DNA of 20,672 nucleotides from NCBI GenBank assembly GCA_002348095.1, contig DDYT01000028.1:10947-31618 (forward strand). The letters run 5' to 3'. Below are positions 15,599 through 20,672 of this stretch, one piece after another. Within the stretch, counting starts at the first letter, position 1. Each line of letters begins with the position of its first letter. Source of the DNA: Erysipelotrichaceae bacterium UBA2227 (GTDB lineage: Bacteria > Bacillota_I > Bacilli_A > Erysipelotrichales > Erysipelotrichaceae). Position numbers and translations under genes: made by a program. Below the pieces are notes generated by a model, which was not told where the DNA came from, searched no databases, and saw only the letters and a program-made list of their open reading frames with translations.

Positions 15599-17027
15599 GC
15601 TCCTTTTTGTTCTGTTTTTGCTTATGGGATGTACAAAACCGGTTGACCCTGATCCCGATCCAGATCTTAAACCGAAACCAAAAGAAGAGGAGCTTTTTAA
15701 AAGTCCGCAAGGCAACAATGTGATTTCTCCGGTAAGTATTCCTTTCGTATACGGAAATCCTATAGAAATCATTGAGGAATACAAAGTGCGGATCAATACC
15801 TTTTCGATTTCAGGATTGAAGAATATAGTGAACGAAAACAAAATCAATGCAGCCATTTCAGAGAAGATCGAACATCTGATCAGCTACATCAATTCCGAAA
15901 AACTTCCGCCGTATCGCGGTATTTATGCGAAAATTCCCAAAGAGACCGTTGCGACCGAGTACTATATCGGAACCTACCCCACTTATAATTTTAATAATGT
16001 ACTGTCCATCGCTTTTTATGGCTGGTATAGCTTTGATATAAATGGAAACTCCGAATATGTATCGTTGTCAGATGCTTTAAACTTCGACTTGACAACAGGT
16101 AATTTGTTGACGGTGAGTGATCTGTTGACCAATGACAGCAATACTCAAAAACAACTGAGTGATCAGATTGCTTTGGTCATTGCTAAAAGCCTGGATTCCG
16201 ATGACTATTTTTGGGACCGTCCTTCCATAACCCTTGCTGCTCCTTTCAAAGGAATTAAGGGCAATCAAAAATTCTATATAAGCAACAGCGGATTCCATTT
16301 TATCTTCGACTATTCGAATCCGGAATTTGACAACGGATTCATGTCTGTTACTCTGCACGTCCCCTATAGCAAAGTCATGCCTTATGTGGCGATCACCCAA
16401 CGGTTTACAACCACCGGTTCCATATATGAAGCTCCGATCCGACAGGCAGAGTTTCTATATCTTAACGAAGCCGCTGTTCGTGAAGAAACAAAAACTGTGA
16501 TATATCGCGGTGTTAATGTGTATTCATATCGATTTTTATCCACCGATGTACCTCAGTCTTATATCGATAATTTACCCGATCCCGTTCAGCTGACTTATCA
16601 GATGATTGATGAGGTCATTGACAAATATCCCATTCAAAGCGCTTATGCAAACGTTTATGCTTCGATGGTGGGTGAATATGTCGGACTCAGCACCTACAAT
16701 TCCGTTTATTCCGAAGACAATTACTATAAGCAATGGAGCATAACGTACAATGGCAAGGGAGAAGTCGTAAAATTGAGCGACCTTTTCGTCAACGGGTATT
16801 TCTACCGAAACATACTTAGAGATGAAATCAAAAAGAACTCTGGGCAGTCTGGGATCGATGACATGGAAGCACTTTTGGATTCATTGCAGTTTACCCTGGA
16901 TACTGCCGGCATCAGTTTCAACGGATTTCTCCCCGCTACAGAAACAAGAGGTCCTTATAACATTGGATTTTATGTTCCCTACAGTACGTTTGGCATGGAA
17001 AACCTGACGCTGTTTAATCATGAGTAA
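15582..17027 (+). CDS. Lipoprotein with two DUF3298-like units
   Basis: A 481-residue lipoprotein. The signal peptide MSKFAKLLFVLFLLMG has lipobox LMGC (C17), then an acidic/lysine-rich linker (DPDPDPDLKPKPKEEE). Two similar units follow. Each holds an LSDL-type segment (TVSDLL near residue 180; KLSDLF near 400) and ends in a strand pattern VTLHVPYSKV or IGFYVPYSTF. This resembles the DUF3298 domain of RsiV-type proteins, but there is no anti-sigma segment and no sigma factor next door. The frame is open from 15420, but the signal peptide and a GAGG site fix the start at the ATG 15582-15584, inside the end of the PstS-like gene. Its 3' end overlaps the C26 gene by eight bases. Function unknown; an exported binding role is a guess. 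Confidence 0.8.
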   Translation: MSKFAKLLFVLFLLMGCTKPVDPDPDPDLKPKPKEEELFKSPQGNNVISPVSIPFVYGNPIEIIEEYKVRINTFSISGLKNIVNENKINAAISEKIEHLISYINSEKLPPYRGIYAKIPKETVATEYYIGTYPTYNFNNVLSIAFYGWYSFDINGNSEYVSLSDALNFDLTTGNLLTVSDLLTNDSNTQKQLSDQIALVIAKSLDSDDYFWDRPSITLAAPFKGIKGNQKFYISNSGFHFIFDYSNPEFDNGFMSVTLHVPYSKVMPYVAITQRFTTTGSIYEAPIRQAEFLYLNEAAVREETKTVIYRGVNVYSYRFLSTDVPQSYIDNLPDPVQLTYQMIDEVIDKYPIQSAYANVYASMVGEYVGLSTYNSVYSEDNYYKQWSITYNGKGEVVKLSDLFVNGYFYRNILRDEIKKNSGQSGIDDMEALLDSLQFTLDTAGISFNGFLPATETRGPYNIGFYVPYSTFGMENLTLFNHE

Positions 17028-17691
17028 GCCGATCATTGCCGTGACGATGCGGATCCATGGAAAACAGTACGTCGTCAATCAGGATTACATCGATGCATTT
17101 CAAGAAGCCGGTGCGATTTGTCTGCTTTTAGTTCCCCAAGGCAAGAAAGAATTGGAAATTCTGCTTGATGGAGTGGATGGGATTTGCATTCCGGGAGGTA
17201 TGGATGTCGATCCTTCGCGCTATAACCAGTCAAACCGTCAAAGTGATCCCATTGAATCTGAGATCGATCAGCTGGACCTGGATGTATTGGATATCGCCAA
17301 GGAAAGAGAGATTCCTGTTTTCGGTATATGCCGGGGACTTCAAATCATCAATGTTGCCTGGGGAGGTACGTTGATACAGGACTTACCTAAGGACTTGATC
17401 GATCATACGTTCAGTTCGAAAAACAACCAACGAGACAAGGGCCATCCGATTCAAATTGAAACCGTGGGCACATTATTTTTATTGTTTGGACATGAAACCG
17501 AAGTGAATACCTATCATCATCAGGGAATCGACCGACTGGGTGAAGGGCTGAAAGTTGTTGCACGAGCCCCTGACGGGATGATCGAGGCCATCGAGGCACC
17601 GAATGTGATTGCGGTCCAGTGGCATCCGGAACGCATGGCAGAACACAGGTTATTTGAGTATTTTGTGAATATGTGTCGCAAGAATGGTTAA
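17020..17691 (+). CDS. Peptidase C26 / gamma-glutamyl-GABA hydrolase-like amidohydrolase
   Basis: A 223-residue cytosolic class I glutamine-amidotransferase-like hydrolase of the PuuD/peptidase C26 family. The nucleophile elbow is FGICRG (C104), and the rest of the triad is WHPE (H202, E204). The GICIPGGMDVDPSRY segment (about 54-68) is typical of the C26 group. Members cleave gamma-glutamyl bonds, such as gamma-glutamyl-GABA or poly-gamma-glutamate chains. It is shorter than E. coli PuuD but covers the full catalytic core. The start ATG overlaps the upstream lipoprotein gene, so it is co-translated in this operon. Why a cytosolic hydrolase is joined with two lipoproteins is unclear. Substrate not determined. 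Confidence 0.88.
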   Translation: MSKPIIAVTMRIHGKQYVVNQDYIDAFQEAGAICLLLVPQGKKELEILLDGVDGICIPGGMDVDPSRYNQSNRQSDPIESEIDQLDLDVLDIAKEREIPVFGICRGLQIINVAWGGTLIQDLPKDLIDHTFSSKNNQRDKGHPIQIETVGTLFLLFGHETEVNTYHHQGIDRLGEGLKVVARAPDGMIEAIEAPNVIAVQWHPERMAEHRLFEYFVNMCRKNG

Positions 17692-17706
17692 GTCCATTCT
17701 TTTTTA
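17681..17706 (+). terminator. Rho-independent terminator of the lipoprotein operon
   Basis: Stem AGAATGG / CCATTCT (17681-17687, 17694-17700), loop TTAAGT, then a T-run. The hairpin spans the stop codon of the C26 gene. Confidence 0.8.
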
Positions 17707-17718
17707 ACGCAAAATTAA

Positions 17719-17997
17719 CCTCAAATAGGGTCTAATGAAGGCGGTGTCGGTGAGCTGATTCGAAATTATGACAACGGTATTTCTTTTAATGCCAAATACG
17801 CACATAACTTGACCACTCTGATCCTGAAGATCATCGATCGCCCAGAACTGCGAGATTTCTTGCGGGTCGGCGGTAGAAATTATGCGAAAGAGCGAAGCTG
17901 GCTATCCGTCTTTGATTCACTGATGTTTGAATATCGCGTGGTCATCAAAGAAAATCAGAAAAGCAGAAGAATCGGAGCTGCCCTATACGTAAAATAA
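17719..17997 (+). pseudogene. 3' fragment of a GT4 family glycosyltransferase
   Basis: The longest gene-poor stretch (17692-18015) holds a frame open from just after TAA at 17716-17718 to TAA at 17995-17997. It reads GSNEGGVGELIRNYDNG and continues for about 90 residues in the style of a GT4 (GT-B fold) glycosyltransferase C-terminus, where an E-G-G-V-x-E-L-I motif binds the sugar-nucleotide donor. There is no start codon with a ribosome site, no promoter, and no sign of the roughly 250 or more N-terminal residues a complete enzyme needs. It directly follows a terminator. I read it as a decayed or recombined remnant. A possible TTG start at 17809 would give 62 residues and is not convincing. 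Confidence 0.75.
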
Positions 17998-18020
17998 AAT
18001 CAGCCGCAGCTGATTTTATT
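17993..18020. terminator. Bidirectional rho-independent terminator
   Basis: Perfect 12-bp stem AATAAAATCAGC / GCTGATTTTATT around loop CGCA. It ends the glycosyltransferase fragment on the plus strand and the diguanylate cyclase gene on the minus strand, covering both stop codons. Confidence 0.85.
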
Positions 18021-19098
18021 GTGCTAACATAACAGAGTTTCTACCATTGTCTTTGGCTCTATACAGTGCCTGATCAGCCTTCCGTTTCAGTTTGTCCGAT
18101 TCGTCGGTATCATAGGGTGCCGATGATACGCCGATGGACACTGTCATACGGATTTCACTAGACTCATCACAGAAAATGTGATCCTCGATTTGCTGACGTA
18201 TGCGACGGGCAATTTTCAGTGCCGTTTCTCTGGGGCAATGCGGTAAAACTATCGCAAACTCCTCGCCGCCGATCCGTGCGACCAAATCGTGACTCCGACA
18301 GGACTTAATCAGGATTTGGGCCAGTTCACTAAGAACTTCATCCCCTTTCTGATGTCCGTAAGTATCATTGATCAGTTTGAAATGATCAAGATCGAGCATA
18401 AGAAATGATATGGGAAGATCGCTTTGCCGACACTCTTCAAATAACTGCTCGAGTCGATTCTCAAATTCACGGGCATTAGCCAGCTCCGTCAGATGATCGG
18501 TCGTTGCATCAATTTTCAACTGCCAGTAATTGCGAATGTTGGCCATGGTGTAATGTATGTAACGACAGATAAAGTACGATGTGATCACGGTCGTACTGGT
18601 AAATAGCAGTGAGTTCAATACAAACAAGATGAAATCATCAAATATCAGATAGGATGCGATGATAATTGAAAGAACAACAATCGAATTCATCATCAGAAAT
18701 TTCTTTTCTCTGCTGGCCTTTACATGGGATAATGCCCCAATCAGAAAACCGCAAATCAATATTGAAGTACTGACAATAAGTGCAATAGTGTCTGCTCCGG
18801 TTACGGACAAACGATAAAATGCAATGATCAATGAGGTTATGATCGATGAGGTAAACCCGCCATACATCGCAGAAAGATACATCACGACGAAACGGAAATC
18901 AAAAATAATGGTTCGCTGGGGATTGATCGGAACCGTTGACATCAACAGTAAAATTCCAATAAGACCTCCCAACGTACCCAAAACAAAACGTCGAATATGG
19001 GGTGAGTTATATTGGATTTTGCTTGAACGGACAAATTCCAAAATAATACTGATGATCGCAACCAAGATACAAAAATTCTGAAAAAGAGATAGTGCCAT
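18016..19098 (-). CDS. Membrane diguanylate cyclase (5TM LytS-type sensor plus GGDEF)
   Basis: A 360-residue enzyme predicted to make cyclic di-GMP from two GTP. The N-terminal half (about 5-185) has five to six helices of the 5TMR-LYT type, with the family-like INPQRTIIFDFRFVVMYLSAMYGG segment. The GGDEF domain (about 195-358) is intact: DLDHFK (236-241), active-site GGEEF (277-281), and an inhibitory site RSHD (268-271) exactly five residues upstream, so product inhibition is expected. The start has GGAGGG four bases before the ATG. A clear promoter lies upstream, divergent from the gpx-ohrR operon. Activity is predicted from intact motifs; the signal sensed is unknown. Confidence 0.92.
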   Translation of the reverse strand: MALSLFQNFCILVAIISIILEFVRSSKIQYNSPHIRRFVLGTLGGLIGILLLMSTVPINPQRTIIFDFRFVVMYLSAMYGGFTSSIITSLIIAFYRLSVTGADTIALIVSTSILICGFLIGALSHVKASREKKFLMMNSIVVLSIIIASYLIFDDFILFVLNSLLFTSTTVITSYFICRYIHYTMANIRNYWQLKIDATTDHLTELANAREFENRLEQLFEECRQSDLPISFLMLDLDHFKLINDTYGHQKGDEVLSELAQILIKSCRSHDLVARIGGEEFAIVLPHCPRETALKIARRIRQQIEDHIFCDESSEIRMTVSIGVSSAPYDTDESDKLKRKADQALYRAKDNGRNSVMLAQ

Positions 19099-19142
19099 AT
19101 TTCCCTCCGAACTTGAAAATATGCCTGAGTGAAGCCTTTATA

Positions 19143-19171
19143 AGTATACACGCAAAGTCTGAAACGTTCAA
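19143..19171 (-). promoter_or_regulatory. Promoter of the diguanylate cyclase gene
   Basis: Minus-strand -35 TTGAAC (19166-19171), 17-base spacer, -10 TATACT (19143-19148). Good spacing; leader of about 40 bases. Confidence 0.7.
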
Positions 19172-19174
19172 TAA

Positions 19175-19192
19175 TCATTGTAATCACTGTAA
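19175..19192. repeat. Tandem 9-base direct repeat upstream of the diguanylate cyclase -35
   Basis: TCATTGTAA followed directly by TCACTGTAA (one mismatch), just upstream of the -35 box. The position fits activator half-sites; no protein can be assigned. Confidence 0.35.
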
Positions 19193-19237
19193 TATATTTG
19201 TCTCAACACTCATTTATTACTTATGGTTGTTTTATCA

Positions 19238-19266
19238 TTGACAATATCCAAATATGGGTATAAAAT
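19238..19266 (+). promoter_or_regulatory. Promoter of the gpx-ohrR operon
   Basis: Perfect -35 TTGACA (19238-19243), 17 bases, -10 TAAAAT (19261-19266). Confidence 0.75.
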
Positions 19267-19283
19267 GATTATATATTTTATAC
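19258..19283. promoter_or_regulatory. Long inverted repeat over the gpx -10 and start point
   Basis: Perfect 9-bp arms GTATAAAAT (19258-19266) and ATTTTATAC (19275-19283) separated by 8 bases. It covers the -10 and the expected start point, so a bound protein would block transcription. The arms are AT-rich but perfectly matched. Confidence 0.5.
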
Positions 19284-19295
19284 AATTTAATTGCG
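19281..19295. promoter_or_regulatory. OhrR-like operator
   Basis: TACAATTTAATTGCG closely matches the Bacillus OhrR operator core TACAATTAAATTGTA: twelve positions are identical, and the three differences are the centre base and the last two. It lies just after the expected transcription start of gpx-ohrR, and OhrR itself is the second gene. Confidence 0.6.
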
Positions 19296-19310
19296 AAAGA
19301 AGGTCAGTTT

Positions 19311-19844
19311 ATGAGCATATACGACTACTCAGTCATGGATATTTATAAAAGCGAGGTTCCCCTGGCCGATTATCGGGGAAAGGTATTGTTGATTGTCAAC
19401 ACGGCAACGAAATGCGGATTAACTCCGCAATATGCTGGCCTTCAAAAGCTGTATGACAGTTATCAATCCCGGGGATTTGAAATCCTGGACTTCCCATGCA
19501 ATCAGTTTATGAATCAAGCACCCGGATCCGATGAAGATTTATCCGGATTTTGTCAGTTAAACTATGGTACGACCTTCAAAACTTTCGCAAAAATCGATAT
19601 CAACGGAGAATCAGCTCATCCGTTATATAAGTTCTTAAGATCAAAACAGAACAGTGACAATGATCAGGAAAGTAAGAAAGGACTTATCAGTAAAATTCTG
19701 AGCTTAAAATCATCTGCTGATACTGGTGAAATTAAGTGGAACTTCACAAAATTCTTAGTCGATCGCGAAGGTCAAGTTGTTGCCCGTTTCGCGCCAACCA
19801 TCAAACCTGAAGAACTGGCATCCGCCATAGAAAGGATCCTATAA
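19311..19844 (+). CDS. Glutathione peroxidase family protein (probably thioredoxin-dependent)
   Basis: A 177-residue cytosolic peroxidase that reduces hydrogen peroxide or organic hydroperoxides. The catalytic site is NTATKCG with peroxidatic C35, together with Q65 and C63 in FPCNQF and W143/N144 in KWNFTKF. C81 in GFCQLNYGTTF matches the resolving cysteine of yeast Gpx3-type enzymes. Electrons are therefore more likely to come from thioredoxin than from glutathione. A cysteine, not selenocysteine, is used. AGAAGG lies seven bases before the ATG. First gene of a two-gene operon with ohrR, one base apart, under a promoter with an OhrR-like operator. Confidence 0.94.
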   Translation: MSIYDYSVMDIYKSEVPLADYRGKVLLIVNTATKCGLTPQYAGLQKLYDSYQSRGFEILDFPCNQFMNQAPGSDEDLSGFCQLNYGTTFKTFAKIDINGESAHPLYKFLRSKQNSDNDQESKKGLISKILSLKSSADTGEIKWNFTKFLVDREGQVVARFAPTIKPEELASAIERIL

Positions 19845-19845
19845 C

Positions 19846-20307
19846 ATGTCTTACGAACAACTCAAACTGAAAAGTCAGCTTTGCTTCCCTTTGTACGCTG
19901 CCTCAAGAAAGATCATCCGACTCTATAAACCCTTACTTGATCCCCTTGGCATTACGTACACACAGTTTTTAGTCTTGCTTGTTTTGTGGGAGAAAGATGA
20001 GCAGTATGTCAATGATATCGGTGAAAAACTCATTTTGGATTCAGGCACACTGACACCTCTGTTGAAAAAGCTTGAGACTGCGGGATTGATCATGCGTAAG
20101 CGCAGCAAAGACGACGAGCGCAATGTGTTGATATCGTTGACCGAAAAGGGCAAGGAACTTGAAGAAAAAACCAAGAATGTTCCGGCACAGATCGGCGTCT
20201 GTCTGACCTTACCCAAAGAAAAGCTTGGCAGTTTATATAACTTACTTTACGATTTTATCGATATGGATACAGAATCAGAAGAATGCATAGAAAAAGAAGG
20301 CGAATAA
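19846..20307 (+). CDS. ohrR: Organic hydroperoxide-sensing repressor OhrR (MarR family)
   Basis: A 153-residue MarR-family repressor very close in pattern to B. subtilis OhrR. The N-terminal KSQLCFPLYAASRKIIRLYKPLL carries the sensing cysteine C13 and the partner tyrosines Y17 and Y27. The winged helix-turn-helix follows, with recognition region LILDSGTLTPLLKKLE and wing RKRSKDDERNVLISLT. Oxidation of C13 by organic peroxides releases the operator. Extra cysteines C119 and C147 could act as resolving cysteines. The gene starts one base after the gpx stop, with AAAGGA upstream, so it is co-transcribed and probably represses its own operon. The unusual point is its pairing with a glutathione-peroxidase gene instead of ohr. 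Confidence 0.93.
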   Translation: MSYEQLKLKSQLCFPLYAASRKIIRLYKPLLDPLGITYTQFLVLLVLWEKDEQYVNDIGEKLILDSGTLTPLLKKLETAGLIMRKRSKDDERNVLISLTEKGKELEEKTKNVPAQIGVCLTLPKEKLGSLYNLLYDFIDMDTESEECIEKEGE

Positions 20308-20319
20308 TTGCCTTCTTTT
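20292..20319. terminator. Bidirectional rho-independent terminator
   Basis: Stem AAAAGAAGGC / GCCTTCTTTT (20292-20301, 20310-20319) with an 8-base loop, overlapping the ohrR stop and the stop of the convergent gene at 20319. Confidence 0.8.
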
Positions 20320-20672
20320 CAGTCTATGAAGATTTTGACTGTATCGCCTTCTGCAGACTCTACATTAACAATCTCACCGGTTGCACCCTCTTCAATCGCA
20401 GCCATGATCATATCGACATCGACACCCTTCATATCAACAGGATTTCCGTCGATTTTTAACTGGTTGGAAAGATTGAGACCTGCTTTGACCAAGGAAGTCG
20501 GAACATTGATTCGAACGACATCACCTTTTGCACTGTCTACAATGACTCTCAGCATTTTTCTGCCACCTGCCGGATTGACATTGATGACCGGAGCCACCGG
20601 GGGAGTCGGGGCATTCTGTAATCCCAGTGCTTCCAATAATTTGATTCCATCTTCAACGGTGATCGTACCGTC
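20319..20672 (-). CDS. SHOCT-like/YvlB N-terminal-type domain protein (partial)
   Basis: The frame is open to the window edge, so the N-terminus is missing; 117 residues are visible. At the left is a helix-turn-helix-like GTITVEDGIKLLEALGL, typical of the SHOCT-like segment at the start of YvlB/LiaX-related proteins. Then come a Pro-rich linker, KMLRVIVDSAKGDVVRINVP, and a closing EGATGEIVNVESAEGDTVKIFI, which together form the usual companion region of these small proteins. A TTG at 20634-20636 could be read as a start, but the match to the family continues upstream of it and there is no ribosome site, so I treat the gene as cut by the window. Relatives are linked to envelope-stress responses; the role here is not shown. 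Confidence 0.75.
   Translation of the reverse strand, partial: DGTITVEDGIKLLEALGLQNAPTPPVAPVINVNPAGGRKMLRVIVDSAKGDVVRINVPTSLVKAGLNLSNQLKIDGNPVDMKGVDVDMIMAAIEEGATGEIVNVESAEGDTVKIFID

Noticed and set aside
17809..17997. Short independent gene of 62 residues starting with TTG
   Set aside because: The frame continues upstream of the TTG with glycosyltransferase-like sequence, and there is no ribosome site; it is part of the truncated fragment.
19161..19172. TGAAACGTTCAA as a third cre site
   Set aside because: It lacks one base of the TGWAARCG half, so the spacing is wrong, and it coincides with the -35 region of the diguanylate cyclase promoter.
20319..20636. Complete 105-residue gene starting with TTG at 20636
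   Set aside because: The family-like sequence GTITVEDGIKLL lies upstream of the TTG in the same frame, so the gene is cut by the window edge.
1..20672. tRNA, rRNA, CRISPR, IS element, phage, riboswitch or toxin-antitoxin signal
   Set aside because: Reading both strands, I saw no cloverleaf, spaced repeats, transposase or integrase motifs, or recognisable riboswitch core. A covariance-model search would be needed to exclude small RNAs.

Overview
The window looks like a chromosomal segment of a low-to-moderate GC Bacillota (Gram-positive). The signs are strong AGGAGG-type ribosome-binding sites, several lipoproteins with classical lipoboxes, a PTS-dependent dihydroxyacetone kinase, a YesM/YesN-type two-component pair, a Bacillus-like OhrR, and two sequences close to the CcpA cre consensus. 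Several genes end in TGA, so the standard stop code applies. An Erysipelotrichia-like host is a guess from general character only. There is no rRNA, tRNA, CRISPR array, IS element or phage gene. Most of the window is densely packed and on the minus strand.

Left part (1-3518): the 3' end of an unrecognised plus-strand gene, then a minus-strand operon of an AbgT-family transporter and an M24 metallopeptidase. Diverging from this operon is dhaM, the phosphoryl-transfer subunit of a PTS-dependent dihydroxyacetone kinase. Bidirectional hairpin terminators separate the units.

Central part (3542-13521, all minus strand) reads as one carbohydrate module. From upstream to downstream it holds dhaK-dhaL; a response regulator, sensor kinase and MglB-like lipoprotein with overlapping reading frames; and a ChvE/MmsA/MmsB-type monosaccharide ABC importer with its own promoter. 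The MglB-like lipoprotein keeps nearly all sugar-contact residues and the calcium loop of E. coli galactose/glucose-binding protein. The simplest reading is a three-component sugar sensor controlling the ABC importer. Candidate cre sites lie on both the importer promoter and the dhaK promoter, which suggests shared carbon-catabolite control. A Fur-like palindrome lies upstream of the importer promoter.

Right part (13641-18015): a zinc-ribbon CPBP membrane protease, divergent from a tightly overlapping plus-strand operon. That operon encodes a PstS-like lipoprotein without transporter partners, a lipoprotein with two DUF3298-like units, and a class I glutamine-amidotransferase-like hydrolase (peptidase C26). 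After its terminator lies a promoterless, startless 3' fragment of a family 4 glycosyltransferase.

Far right (18016-20672): a membrane diguanylate cyclase (LytS-type 5TM plus GGEEF), divergent from a glutathione peroxidase-OhrR operon. That operon has a clear promoter, a long inverted repeat and an OhrR-like operator. The window ends inside a minus-strand SHOCT-like/YvlB-type protein.
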